A stretch of 64,000 bases of DNA from DASQZK01 sp963809925 (GCA_963809925.1 CAWELH010000006.1:310001-374000), one strand, 5' to 3'; positions 53,719 through 63,581 are shown, counted from the first letter of the stretch. Notes: generated by a model not told the origin, from the letters alone. Program-made: numbers and translations.

Positions 53719-54314
53719 TCAAACTGGTAATAGATGGTGAAACTGAACATGTTGCTATATTGTCCGTGGTTTAAACGATAGCTCTGTCCGCTGGGGTGGT
53801 CCCTTACCGGGATTACGGAATAGGCATAACGGAGTCCTGCGATAAGATGGCTGGTAAACATATAACTCACGCCGGCATCGGCATCAAGACTAAAGCGTTT
53901 AAACGGGTTATCCTCCGGAAATTCACCATTCTCATCTTCTTCCCTGTAAAACAGGAATACACCGGGGGCAAGCCCTGCTTCCAGAATGATATTGTCTTTA
54001 AGATGGTATTGGCCCATCAATGGCAGTTCAACATCATGGATGGTAAGCTTATAGAGGGAGGGGTCCTGCTCTGTGCCCTTTTTATAGGCACCTTTCTGAA
54101 TATACCGCAATTCCATTTTAAAGTCAATGCTTCGGTTAAGCTCCCTTGTGATATAAGCCCCGGCTGTCAGCCCCACTTTGTTGTAGCCGGCATAGGTATC
54201 ACCGTCGATCTGACTGGCGGTAGCACCGACAAAAAAACCACCGCCAAAAGGCTGGGCTTTCAAAATCGTAAAGCAGAGTAAACCCAAAACAAACAGAAAA
54301 CCATATCTGAACAT
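53715..54314 (-). CDS. outer membrane beta-barrel (porin-family) protein
   Basis: A 199-residue beta-barrel protein: signal peptide (MFRYGFLFVLGLLCFTILKAQ) then alternating amphipathic strands ending in MFSFTIYYQFE with a C-terminal aromatic residue. It belongs to the OmpA-like/porT-like small-barrel group frequent in Bacteroidota. An in-frame ATG at 54371 would put 19 residues before the signal peptide and is rejected. Function unknown. Confidence 0.82.
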   Translation of the reverse strand: MFRYGFLFVLGLLCFTILKAQPFGGGFFVGATASQIDGDTYAGYNKVGLTAGAYITRELNRSIDFKMELRYIQKGAYKKGTEQDPSLYKLTIHDVELPLMGQYHLKDNIILEAGLAPGVFLFYREEDENGEFPEDNPFKRFSLDADAGVSYMFTSHLIAGLRYAYSVIPVRDHPSGQSYRLNHGQYSNMFSFTIYYQFE

Positions 54315-54416
54315 GACAATACATTTTAAAGTCTGCTGTAAAAGTATGAAACTATCCTTAAAATTGTACATTCCCGGTATAAATCAGACCATTCTCAGAT
54401 TTTGCCGGTAAGAATC

Positions 54417-55112
54417 CTACTCCAAATAGTACTTCATGAGATGCTGCTTAAGCTTTTCAATCCCTGTAGTTGCGGCTTCCCGGATGACGGTGACATCCCT
54501 GAAAAATGGATTGGCTGTAGCATAGGGATCAATGAGAAAGACAGGCGCGGCAGCGGGGACATCATTTACAAGACCGGCTGCCGGATAAACCACGAGAGAG
54601 GTTCCTACGATAACGAATAACTCTGCTTCCTTAACTGCGTTGCTTGCTTCCGGCATTCGTGTTACCGGCTCTCCAAACCAGACGACATATGGACGGAGTT
54701 GTGAACCGTTTTCGCAAAGATCGCCGTCGTTCAGTTCCCACCCTTTAATATCATATATAAGGTCGGGATCTATTGTACTTTGAGATTTTCTGAGTTCCCC
54801 ATGCAGATGAATCACCGTTGAACTTCCTGCACGCTCATGCAGATCATCCACATTCTGAGTGATAATACATATATCGAACCATTGTTCCAGTTCTGCAAGA
54901 ATCCTGTGGCCTCTGTTGGGTTCGACTTCAAGAAGTTGTTTACGCCTCTCATTATAAAAGCGGAGTACCAGGCTCCTGTTTGTTTCCCAGGCATTCGGAC
55001 TTGCAATCTGGGTTACATCATACTCTTCCCACAAACCACCCATGTCCCTGAAAGTCCTTAAGCCGCTTTCAGCACTCATACCGGCACCACTCAGCACAAT
55101 GAGTTTTTTCAT
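54417..55112 (-). CDS. Sir2-family NAD-dependent deacylase lacking the zinc site
   Basis: A 231-residue sirtuin. GAGMSAESG (9-17) binds NAD, TQNVDDLH is at 85-92 and the catalytic His104 is in HLHGEL. Tyr53 and Arg56 (YNER) match the YxxR pair of SIRT5-type desuccinylases, as in CobB. The structural zinc ribbon is absent: the four cysteines are missing (only Cys133 in that region), with LRKSQST where the first CxxC should be. The phylum's class of short sirtuins often lacks them. It likely removes acyl groups from lysines. Confidence 0.88.
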   Translation of the reverse strand: MKKLIVLSGAGMSAESGLRTFRDMGGLWEEYDVTQIASPNAWETNRSLVLRFYNERRKQLLEVEPNRGHRILAELEQWFDICIITQNVDDLHERAGSSTVIHLHGELRKSQSTIDPDLIYDIKGWELNDGDLCENGSQLRPYVVWFGEPVTRMPEASNAVKEAELFVIVGTSLVVYPAAGLVNDVPAAAPVFLIDPYATANPFFRDVTVIREAATTGIEKLKQHLMKYYLE

Positions 55113-55380
55113 TTTATTTTCTGTTTTTTATCAGACATTGGTAAAATTAGGGAAGTCCTGGGAAACAAAACGAGTCTGTCTGCTCAGCGATTTTATTTTC
55201 AAATCATTCTGAAAGTATGCTTCGGTTCGTTACCGGTAATCATACGTGCCGGTCTACCAAATATAAATTAATTATTAAACAAAAAGACCCGGGGTTTTGT
55301 GTAGGGCAAGATATTTTGGTTAATTTAGTACTCAGGATGTATTTCGCGTAACACAAAGATAATCAACACATAAGGATTCA

Positions 55381-57333
55381 ATGATTGATCAGCAAACCAT
55401 AGATAAAATATTTGAGACTGCGGATATTGTTGAGGTGATATCGGAGTTTGTACAGCTTAAAAAGTCGGGGACGAACTATAAGGGGCTGAGTCCTTTCAGC
55501 AACGAGAAGACACCTTCATTTATGGTTTCACCATCAAAGGGTATTTATAAGGATTTCAGTTCAGGCAAGGGTGGAAATGTTGTTGGTTTCCTTATGGAGC
55601 ATGAGAAGCTGTCGTATCCTGAAGCGCTCAAATATATTGCAGGGAAGTATCACATCGAGATCCATGAAAAGGAGAAGACAAGTGAGGACATCAGGCTTGA
55701 TAACGAAAGAGAAAGTCTCCTTGTAGTCACGGCATTTGCACAGAAATATTTCAGGGAGACGATGGAGCATACGGATGAGGGCCGGGCTATTGGATTGAAA
55801 TATCTCAAGGAGAGAGGTATCAGGGAAGATATTATCGATAAATTCCAATTGGGATATTGTCCTGAAGGTCGTGATGCATTTACGAAGGAAGCTGAAAAGA
55901 ATGGGTATAAAAGTGAATTCCTGATAAAGACAGGTCTGACCATCGACCATAACGGTCGCCATTTCGACCGCTTCAGTGGCAGGGTAATGTTTCCCATCCA
56001 CAGTATTTCGGGAACTATCGCCGGCTTCGGAGGCCGCACCCTGAGGCAGGACAAGGAGGTTGCCAAATATCTCAACTCCCCGGAATCGGATATTTATCAT
56101 AAGAGCCGGATTCTCTACGGGTTGTATTTTGGTAAGAAGTCGATCGTCAACAATGACAGATGTTACCTTGTGGAGGGATATACCGATGTGCTTTCCATGC
56201 ATCAGGCCGGTATAGAAAATGTCGTAGCTTCTTCAGGCACTGCCCTTACAGTGGAGCAAATCAGGCTCATCAAACGGTTTACCTCTAATATTACAATCAT
56301 CTATGATGGTGACGAAGCGGGTATCAAGGCGTCATTCAGAGGTATTGACCTTGTTTTGGAAGAAGGGATGAACGTGAGGGTCTTGCTTTTGCCTGACCGG
56401 GAGGACCCCGATTCCTTTTCAAAGAGCCGCAGTGCTAAAGAATTCAAAACATTTATTGATGAGAACGAGAAAGACTTTATTTCTTTCAAAACCGGGCTGC
56501 TTCTTTCAGAGGTACAAAACGACCCTGTTAAGCGTGCGAATCTGATCACAGATATCGTGCGGAGCATTTCGGTAATCCCGGAGGGCATACACCGGTCGGT
56601 TTATATCCGTGAATGCAGTACGATCCTGGAAGTCAATGAACAGGTTTTATACTCTGAAGTTGAGAAAATCAGGAGCAGAGAGCTCGAAAAGAAATGGAAG
56701 GCGCGAAAGTCGCCGGAACCTGCCTCGAAAGATATCCCTTCGCAGCCCCAGGTTCCTTATTTTGTTGAAGAGGTTTATTCTGAAAATGAAGAACGCGAGA
56801 TCATCTATTTTCTCCTGAAGTTTGGCAAAAAAACGCTGTTGCTAAAAGAAGAACAACATTCTGAAATTAAAGTAGCTGAATACATCATCCGTGAGATTCG
56901 GGATGAAAATCTTGAATTCAAGAATCTGATCTACCGCAAAATATTTGAATACGTCAGGATCCTGATTGAAAAAGGGCAGGAGGTTGAAGACAAATATTTT
57001 GTATTCAATGAAGACCCGAAGATCCAAATGCTGGCGGTCGATATATATTCTTCGAGATATGAATTAAGCAGGGTATGGCTTAGAAAAGAAAAAGCCATCG
57101 AACTACCTGGAGATAACCTCGGGCAGGAAGTTCCCAAAGCGCTTCTGGCATACAAAGACCGGATCATCCAGAACGCCGTGAGTGAAAACAAGAAGCAGCT
57201 GAACAAAGCACAAAATGAGGGAAATTCAGGTAAAATGCAGGAACTCATGATGCAGAATATGAAACTCAAAAAGATCGAAATGCTGATCTCAAAAGAACTG
57301 GGAGAAAGAGTGATCAAGCCCGGCCGCATGTAG
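55381..57333 (+). CDS. dnaG: DNA primase DnaG with degenerate zinc-binding domain
   Basis: A 650-residue primase making RNA primers for replication. The N-terminal CHC2 fold is recognisable (YKGLSPFSNEKTPSF, IYKDFSSGKGG) but its zinc ligands are replaced: Ser37 and Ser40 for the Cys/His of CPFH, and Asp58 and Ser61 for the later cysteines. The TOPRIM domain is intact: VEGYTDV at about 264-270 and IYDGDEAG at about 307-314. The C-terminal helicase-binding domain extends to 650. The loss of zinc ligands is, to my knowledge, shared with some other Bacteroidota. Confidence 0.95.
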   Translation: MIDQQTIDKIFETADIVEVISEFVQLKKSGTNYKGLSPFSNEKTPSFMVSPSKGIYKDFSSGKGGNVVGFLMEHEKLSYPEALKYIAGKYHIEIHEKEKTSEDIRLDNERESLLVVTAFAQKYFRETMEHTDEGRAIGLKYLKERGIREDIIDKFQLGYCPEGRDAFTKEAEKNGYKSEFLIKTGLTIDHNGRHFDRFSGRVMFPIHSISGTIAGFGGRTLRQDKEVAKYLNSPESDIYHKSRILYGLYFGKKSIVNNDRCYLVEGYTDVLSMHQAGIENVVASSGTALTVEQIRLIKRFTSNITIIYDGDEAGIKASFRGIDLVLEEGMNVRVLLLPDREDPDSFSKSRSAKEFKTFIDENEKDFISFKTGLLLSEVQNDPVKRANLITDIVRSISVIPEGIHRSVYIRECSTILEVNEQVLYSEVEKIRSRELEKKWKARKSPEPASKDIPSQPQVPYFVEEVYSENEEREIIYFLLKFGKKTLLLKEEQHSEIKVAEYIIREIRDENLEFKNLIYRKIFEYVRILIEKGQEVEDKYFVFNEDPKIQMLAVDIYSSRYELSRVWLRKEKAIELPGDNLGQEVPKALLAYKDRIIQNAVSENKKQLNKAQNEGNSGKMQELMMQNMKLKKIEMLISKELGERVIKPGRM

Positions 57334-57370
57334 CTTAGGTTCAAGTAAAATAGCACTTTTATATTTTATG

Positions 57371-57378
57371 TATCTTTG
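57371..57378 (+). promoter_or_regulatory. possible -7 box upstream of cytidylate-kinase-like gene
   Basis: TATCTTTG matches TAnnTTTG. It would give a leader of about 210 bases before the ATG at 57595. No clear -33 element, and the leader shows no coding sequence. Confidence 0.4.
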
Positions 57379-57594
57379 ACTTATAATAAGGAATAAAAAG
57401 CATGTTGCAGGTCATTCTTATACTTTCTTGACTAAGTTGGGGGAAAAACGTAATTTTATCTGAAAGGCATTTGGAAAGTATTTCCTCTCCATGGCTGTTC
57501 CGGCAAATTCGTCCCAGTGGGAGCCCGGGTTCAGTGAGAAATTACAACTATGATATGCCCTGGTGGCGGATGTTTAAACATAAACTACAGAAGG

Positions 57595-58287
57595 ATGAAG
57601 ATTGATATTTCAAAATATCTGAAAGACAGGTACGAAGAATCTGTTGTACGCCAGTCATTTCCAGGTCCGGTTATCAGTATCTCGCGAGAAGTCGGGTGTC
57701 CGGCGAAAAAGATAGCCCAGAAACTAACTGAATCTCTTAATAGCAGTGAGATCAAATTTGCCAAGACCATTCCATGGCGCTGGATCAGCAAGGAGATCAT
57801 GGAAGAGTCGGCAAAAGAGCTCAATGTTGATCTTTCAGAAATTCAATATGTTTTTGACTATAAACAACATGGGGTTCTTGAAGATCTTCTTCTAAGCCAT
57901 TCCAAACGATTCTACAAGACAGACCGTAAAATCAGGAATACCATTGCAAAAGTAATCAAGAACTTCGCAGATGAGGGCAATGCCATCATTGTAGGCAGGG
58001 GTGGCGTGGCGATTACCCGTGATATTCCCCGTTCACTGCATATTCACCTGGAAGCGCCCCTGGAATGGAGGGCCCTCCGAACCAGTGAAAAGCACAACAT
58101 GAACCTTGAGGATGCGAAAAAATGCTGTATCGACATTGACAGAAGGAGGCAGCAGTTCAGGGAATATTTTGAGGGCAAAGGGACCGATTACACCCGCTTT
58201 GACATGAAATTCAATTGCATGACTTTAGACCCCGATGAAATTGTCGGGATTATCATTGCAACGATGAAAGTCAGGAAGATTATCTGA
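57595..58287 (+). CDS. cytidylate kinase-like family protein
   Basis: A 230-residue P-loop protein of the cytidylate-kinase-like family (PF13189 type). PVISISREVGCPAKKIAQKL holds the degenerate phosphate loop, IIVGRGGVAITRDIPRSLHIHLEAP is the central region, and RRRQQFREYFEG the lid-like part. These proteins are distinct from true Cmk, and their substrate is unsettled. An in-frame ATG at 57550 adds a segment with no conserved character; the ATG at 57595 (MKIDISKYLKDRYEE) is chosen. Confidence 0.85.
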   Translation: MKIDISKYLKDRYEESVVRQSFPGPVISISREVGCPAKKIAQKLTESLNSSEIKFAKTIPWRWISKEIMEESAKELNVDLSEIQYVFDYKQHGVLEDLLLSHSKRFYKTDRKIRNTIAKVIKNFADEGNAIIVGRGGVAITRDIPRSLHIHLEAPLEWRALRTSEKHNMNLEDAKKCCIDIDRRRQQFREYFEGKGTDYTRFDMKFNCMTLDPDEIVGIIIATMKVRKII

Positions 58288-58351
58288 AAGCATGATCTTA
58301 CTACGCAGATACTGGGTTTTTTCTTATATTTAGCTGGTAAATCCTGCGCTA

Positions 58352-59242
58352 ATGGCATACAAAAATTCGCTGATATCCGTTATCCTGTTCCTTTTAGTTA
58401 TATCCTTTTTTTCGTGTAAGGGAAGACCTGGAACTGATGAAAAACATGGTCTGGCCATTCAAAGCAACACCCGGGACAGTACTGAAAATCTTCGTCTCAT
58501 CTTTTATAACATGTACCTTCCGCCTCAGATGTCGAGGATCTTCGAACGGGTGGGTGCAAATTACGATCCTGCCATCCTGAACCAGCCCGACAATTTTGGC
58601 AGGTACCAGGGTCGCCATAAAATTGCCTTAAATCTCGGAGTTTTCGGTGTTGATCTGAATTATACACGGATATTTGATCAAACTGCACTCACCAGCAAGT
58701 ATTTTTCCACGATTCAGCTTATGACTTCGAAGCTCGGTATTCCTTCAGAATATTATGAACGTATACTTGAAAACCTCGAGCAGTATTACAAGAATAAAGA
58801 TACGATCATTAAAGTGGCGGGGGAATTATACGAGAGGACCGATAACTATCTGAAAGAAAAGAAGCATAATGCTGATGCCGCACTGATTGTTACAGGAGGA
58901 TGGATCGAAGCCCTCTACATCTCAACCCAAATCCTAAAAACTGATCCCGATAATGTCGAAATGAGTGATCGGATCGCTGAACAGAAGTATTCTCTTAACA
59001 GCCTTATATCACTGCTCAGCAATTTTCAGGAAGATATTGATGTTGCCGGTGATATCCTGATGCTCAAACTCCTGAAAAAAAGTTTTGACAGGTATGAGAT
59101 TTACTATGATCAGGACGATTTTAAGCTGGACACCGTGAATAAGCTGATTTCTACTTCAAACTATCATACGGGGATTACAACGGAGATTCTCGGAGAAATA
59201 GGTGACATCGTTGCAGAGATTCGGGCACAGATGATAAACTGA
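58352..59242 (+). CDS. uncharacterised lipoprotein
   Basis: A 296-residue lipoprotein with the lipobox FFSC (Cys about 22). The rest is mostly helical (helices around ILENLEQYYKNKDTIIKVAGELYERTD and EQKYSLNSLISLLSNFQ). No recognised domain. Bacteroidota chromosomes hold many such proteins. It ends in a strong terminator and faces the unrelated lipoprotein gene at 59.3-60.4 kb. Confidence 0.75.
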   Translation: MAYKNSLISVILFLLVISFFSCKGRPGTDEKHGLAIQSNTRDSTENLRLIFYNMYLPPQMSRIFERVGANYDPAILNQPDNFGRYQGRHKIALNLGVFGVDLNYTRIFDQTALTSKYFSTIQLMTSKLGIPSEYYERILENLEQYYKNKDTIIKVAGELYERTDNYLKEKKHNADAALIVTGGWIEALYISTQILKTDPDNVEMSDRIAEQKYSLNSLISLLSNFQEDIDVAGDILMLKLLKKSFDRYEIYYDQDDFKLDTVNKLISTSNYHTGITTEILGEIGDIVAEIRAQMIN

Positions 59243-59248
59243 AAAAAA

Positions 59249-59294
59249 GACATAAAAAAAACTGTCTGGTACCGCCAGACAGTTTTTTTATGTC
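59249..59294. terminator. bidirectional Rho-independent terminator
   Basis: CTGTCTGG (59262-59269) pairs with CCAGACAG (59275-59282) around TACCG. The stem is extended by an A run pairing with a T run and by GACAT/ATGTC at the outer ends. The A/T runs make it a working terminator on either strand, serving both convergent lipoprotein genes. Confidence 0.9.
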
Positions 59295-59310
59295 ATCATC
59301 CAATTAATTT

Positions 59311-60402
59311 TTACTTTACAGTTAAACCATCAGGAATATAGCCATCCAGGGTGGTCAGCAAATTATTGATGAATACCAGGCCATCCATGGTTGTGCCATC
59401 GGTGAATGCGATATTCACACCCATCTGATAATTTGTAGTGTTAAATACCACATCGGCAAATTTTGAATTTTCCGGATAATTGTAAAATGCCAGATCGAGA
59501 TTTTCGTTGAGGAAATCGGTAGTCGGATCAGTTTCAAGTGCCATGATTGCACCGATATTCATGTCGCCGGCAAGTTTAACATTCCTGTACTGAACATAAC
59601 CATTCAGGGTTAGAGGATCTAAAAGTGCAGAACTGCTAAAGGTCAGATCACCACCAACTGAACACACCCGGGTATCACCTTCAGACAGGATAACTTCAGC
59701 GGTTGCTGTACTTCCGCTCTGGCTCAAGGTAAGACTGAGGGTATAGGGATTGACATAAGATGAAACACTGAAATTCTCAGGTTCGCCACTTGATGCGTTC
59801 CAGGCTGCCGATAAGTTTATGTCGAGATATTTTGTTCCGTCTACAGTAAGATCAGCTTGAACTGATGAAGGGACCCAGTAGCTGTATGTCCCGTAATCAT
59901 CAGTTTCAGTAATCTGTACCTCCAGAAAATCATAAATGGTGAGGGTCGAATTGTTACTTGTTCCCTGGGGGCCGTCGAGCGGGAAGAGGAATATTATTTT
60001 ATCAGAAGGATCATTTTGTGTAATATCCCAACCCTGGTTGGTAACATTCCAGGTATACGTTCCAACATAATCTTCAAAAACCAGGTGGTCGTCGGCACGA
60101 AAAGTGCTTTTAAGCGAAAGCAATTGCTTTAGTGATGGTTTCACGTGGGCACTTTTCTTCAAGTTAAGACTACCATTGGTAGGATCGTCTAATGTGAGGA
60201 GATTCGCAAATGTATTTAAGGCCTGCCATCCACTCTTATCGTAAACTTTATTGATATCATGCTGAAGATCAGTAGAGAAATTGTTTAAATTATCCTTGCT
60301 TTCCTGAATTGAGACCTTACCGGAATCTTTTTTATCCTTTTGACAGGATATGAATCCAATAAATGACACAATCATTGCTAGTGCGATTAATTTTCTTGAC
60401 AT
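59311..60402 (-). CDS. uncharacterised lipoprotein (beta-rich)
   Basis: A 363-residue lipoprotein: signal peptide and lipobox GFISC (Cys about 20), then a Lys/Asp-rich linker and a long beta-rich region with many Ser, Thr and Asn residues, ending in VFINNLLTTLDGYIPDGLTVK. No domain is recognised. It may be surface-exposed, since the +2 to +8 residues QKDKKDS are acidic/basic as in Bacteroidota surface-export signals, but that signal is only a loose match. Ends at the shared terminator. Confidence 0.72.
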   Translation of the reverse strand: MSRKLIALAMIVSFIGFISCQKDKKDSGKVSIQESKDNLNNFSTDLQHDINKVYDKSGWQALNTFANLLTLDDPTNGSLNLKKSAHVKPSLKQLLSLKSTFRADDHLVFEDYVGTYTWNVTNQGWDITQNDPSDKIIFLFPLDGPQGTSNNSTLTIYDFLEVQITETDDYGTYSYWVPSSVQADLTVDGTKYLDINLSAAWNASSGEPENFSVSSYVNPYTLSLTLSQSGSTATAEVILSEGDTRVCSVGGDLTFSSSALLDPLTLNGYVQYRNVKLAGDMNIGAIMALETDPTTDFLNENLDLAFYNYPENSKFADVVFNTTNYQMGVNIAFTDGTTMDGLVFINNLLTTLDGYIPDGLTVK

Positions 60403-60548
60403 TTTGTTAGAGTTTAGTTAAATGATTATTGTACTTCTACAAATTTGCAGTTATAAAGTTCTGTAAGACCAGCACTCCCTCTTTAAAGTTGAATAAGGAA
60501 GAGGAAGACTGCAATTATGTATGGCATCCTCAATTTTTGAGGTAGAAA

Positions 60549-61565
60549 TCAGAATACAGTAATGCCATACTTATAAAGGACTACATCAATGATCAGTCCA
60601 AGAAGGAAGAGCAATCCAAATCGTCGGTTGTAAACAAAAGCATTGTTTACCAGGTATAGTGGCCAAATATTTTTTGGCATATCTTCCGGCTCTGTCTCGG
60701 GTCTTGGCTTTGAATATATCTTCGTTGCTACGATAAACCGTGGAATGGCAAAAAGTACAACCAGCATAGCCACCGATAGTCTGCCGGTGATTACCATCAA
60801 TATTATCAGCAAATACTGAGCTATCCAAAGACTTATATTAATATAGCGTGCCGCCTTTTCACCGATGATCACCGGCAGGGTTCTAATGCCTTTGACACGG
60901 TCTTCTTTCATTTTATCAATATGTTTTCCAAAAAGTACGGATGTCGGACCGATGGCATAGATCAGTCCAATCCAGACCGCACTCCAGTTCCATACCGATC
61001 CTGAACTGACAAAATAGGTTCCGCCGATCATAAGGGGACCCCAGACGAGCAGTACGGTTGGTTCGCCCAAACCGATATATTTGAGGGGCCAGGTATAAAA
61101 TAGCAGAAAAAAGAGACCTGCCAGAGCAAAATACAGTGTGAGGACACCGGTATTCAACACCAGGTATACCCCAAAGGCAATAGCAATAAAAAGAGTAACG
61201 GCAGTAAATCGGTAAAACGCATTTTTTGTCATCAGCCCATGTTCAAGCGGCTGTGGTCCATACTGTGCCCGATAATAATTATCCTTATCAACACCCTTTC
61301 GATAATCAACCAGATCATTGATCAGGTTGTTTGAGGCATGGGCGAAGATCAGGCCAAACATAGCCGCCAGAAAAAATGCCAGATTAAAATGACCGTCGCG
61401 ATACGCCAGCAATCCGCCGACACCGGCAGATAAAGCGGTCATTATAAAAACTGCTGATCGCGTTGCGATAAGCCACTTTGAAATTATATCATAACTTTTC
61501 CATTCCTCATTGGTTACCCGTGGGATGGTTCTTAGCGCTTTCAGCCATATTCCTACAGTGGTCAT
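60549..61565 (-). CDS. UbiA family prenyltransferase
   Basis: A 338-residue polytopic UbiA-family enzyme. The first Asp motif is NDLVDYRKGVDKD (about 104-116) and the second region carries HIDKMKEDRVKGIRTLP. Nine or so membrane helices. It joins a polyprenyl chain to an aromatic acceptor; in an organism using menaquinone it may be MenA or a relative, though it is longer than typical MenA and 4-hydroxybenzoate types cannot be excluded. Confidence 0.85.
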   Translation of the reverse strand: MTTVGIWLKALRTIPRVTNEEWKSYDIISKWLIATRSAVFIMTALSAGVGGLLAYRDGHFNLAFFLAAMFGLIFAHASNNLINDLVDYRKGVDKDNYYRAQYGPQPLEHGLMTKNAFYRFTAVTLFIAIAFGVYLVLNTGVLTLYFALAGLFFLLFYTWPLKYIGLGEPTVLLVWGPLMIGGTYFVSSGSVWNWSAVWIGLIYAIGPTSVLFGKHIDKMKEDRVKGIRTLPVIIGEKAARYINISLWIAQYLLIILMVITGRLSVAMLVVLFAIPRFIVATKIYSKPRPETEPEDMPKNIWPLYLVNNAFVYNRRFGLLFLLGLIIDVVLYKYGITVF

Positions 61566-62006
61566 AGCTCCTTTTTACAATATTAAACCTGAGGAGATTT
61601 AAAATGTTCAACCGGTAAGGGTATCTTTTAGCAACACCGGATTAAATAGGTGAATCTCAAAAAACAAGCTATTGGGAAGATGATATAAGTAGGATTTTAA
61701 CTCGCTGTAAATCATATACATAGTATGTGTGATAATGTATATTTCTCCGTTGTCCTTAATTTGTACCTACATAAAATTTCTCATTTTACATTTTTTTCAC
61801 ACTGTTATGAGAATTTTTTGTGTTAAAGAATAATCCGTATCGTTTCGTCATGTTTTATAACTTGCGACCATTCCGTCCGGGGGCGTTGATATAAGTTTTC
61901 TGTCCAGGGTGGCGGTGACTGAGAATTGGAAAGCAGGCCGGTCTGGGATTGAATCTGATTTTACCAGAGGGTTCTGGCTGCCCTCTTACAAATTAACAAT
62001 TGTGAT
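61566..62006. other. intergenic region between UbiA and YciB/Nudix genes
   Basis: 441 bases between divergent genes. AT-rich on the left, GC-richer near 61880-61980. A short AGAGGG/CCCTCT hairpin lies at about 61966-61986, just before the Nudix gene. No coding frame or clear promoter identified. Confidence 0.45.
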
Positions 62007-63086
62007 ATGAGACTGCAAAAAAGGATTTTGATAAATTTATTACCCGGACTCCTACCGATTTTTATTTTCATCATTGCAGATGATATCTGGGGAATGGATA
62101 CAGCCCTTTTGATCGCAGTGATATTCAGTGTGGCAGAATTATTTTTCACCTATTTCAGGACCGGGAGATTTGAAAAGTTCATTTTGCTGGATGTTTCACT
62201 GATCGTCAGTATGGGTGCGGTATCACTTTGGCTTGATAATGATGTTTTTTTTAAACTAAAGCCTGCGTTGATCGAATTTATCCTTGCTGCGATAATTGGC
62301 TTATCTGCCTTCGGTCGGAGAAATATCCTTTTTGAAATGTCGAAAAGATACCTCAGAGACGTACAAATCACGAAATCAGCAGAATACAAATTAAATTCCA
62401 CACTGAAAGTATTTTTCTGGTTGGTGATCGTACATATCGGTCTGGTGATCTGGTCGGCCTTCATGCTGTCCAAGGAAACCTGGGCATTTATCAGCGGGGT
62501 ATTGTTCTATCTGATGATCATGGGTTATTTTCTTTTTGAGATTATAAAATCGTATGTTCAGCGAAAGAGGAACAAAAACATTGAATTTTTGCCTGTCGTC
62601 GATGAAGGGGGTAGTGTGACAGGGAAAGCTCCGAGAGATAAATTTCATTTTAATAAAAAGAAAAAAATGCTTCACCCGGTAATTCATTTGCATTTATTCA
62701 ATACCAACGGAGAGCTTTTTCTTCAGTACCGTCCGTCATTCAAAAAGGTACAGCCCGATAAATGGGATACCGCGGTTGGCGGACATATTTCATTTGGGGA
62801 GACCATTGAAGAGTCACTTGCACGGGAAACATTTGAAGAGATCGGACTAAAAGGCAATCACCCGGTATTTCTGAATAAATATATCTGGGAGACTGAAATT
62901 GAGAGAGAACTTGTTTATATGTTTATGTCAGTCACTGACGTCTTTCCTGTCATCAACACAGAAGAGCTTGAAACCGGAAAATTCTGGAAGGCCAGTGAGA
63001 TAGAGGAAGCCCGTAAAGACAGTATTTTCACTCCCAATTTTCTACATGAATTCGACCTCATGATCCGTCACGGGATTGTCCATTAA
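62007..63086 (+). CDS. YciB/IspZ-like membrane domain fused to Nudix hydrolase
   Basis: A 359-residue protein. Residues about 1-185 form five or six membrane helices that resemble YciB (intracellular septation protein A): ALLIAVIFSVAELFFTYFR, then NDVFFKLKPALIEFILAAII, which is the family's most conserved part. Residues about 220-355 form a Nudix domain with the complete box GHISFGETIEESLARETFEEIGL-like pattern G-x5-E-x7-RE-x2-EE-x-G at 258-280. The Nudix part resembles the isopentenyl-diphosphate isomerase-type/NUDIX pyrophosphohydrolases (IHLHLFNTNGELFLQYR). The fusion is unusual; the substrate is unknown. Confidence 0.82.
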   Translation: MRLQKRILINLLPGLLPIFIFIIADDIWGMDTALLIAVIFSVAELFFTYFRTGRFEKFILLDVSLIVSMGAVSLWLDNDVFFKLKPALIEFILAAIIGLSAFGRRNILFEMSKRYLRDVQITKSAEYKLNSTLKVFFWLVIVHIGLVIWSAFMLSKETWAFISGVLFYLMIMGYFLFEIIKSYVQRKRNKNIEFLPVVDEGGSVTGKAPRDKFHFNKKKKMLHPVIHLHLFNTNGELFLQYRPSFKKVQPDKWDTAVGGHISFGETIEESLARETFEEIGLKGNHPVFLNKYIWETEIERELVYMFMSVTDVFPVINTEELETGKFWKASEIEEARKDSIFTPNFLHEFDLMIRHGIVH

Positions 63087-63581
63087 ACGATGTTCATCTT
63101 TCAGAAATTAACCTCCTCATTTTTCATCCTGCACCCGGCCCACCCTGTTTATATATTATTCCGGTCCATTGGTCGTGGTAAAAGTACGGCGCATCTTTTC
63201 ACATGATGTCGGTCCTGCTTTGATCAGCTTTGGGCATTCCATACTGGAAGAATTAAAATGTTATCAGGTTAATCTCTTTGATGTGAGGCAGATACAGGTT
63301 TTTCAGGGAAGATGGACAGCAAATTTCAGACTTTGACGAGATAAGCTATTTTCTATATTAAAATGATGTTTATTTCAAAAATTCCCGTAAACAGTGGTCT
63401 TCAGTTTGAATGTCGATAATTCATCCAAAACTATACAGCATTTGCAGAAGATAACTCAGGGTTTATCAAAATGGCAAATACTCCTCAAACAAATCTCCGT
63501 CGAAAGCCTTTTTCTATACGAGTTGAATGTGTGAAAAACAATCACCTTAAACTAAAAATCTAATAGAAAATCAGAAGAATA
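63087..63581. other. intergenic region upstream of the partial sugar transferase gene
   Basis: 495 bases with no supported gene. A plus-strand open stretch at about 63170-63336 (roughly 50 codons) has no recognisable start signal and no similarity I can name. No terminator or promoter box stands out. Confidence 0.45.
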
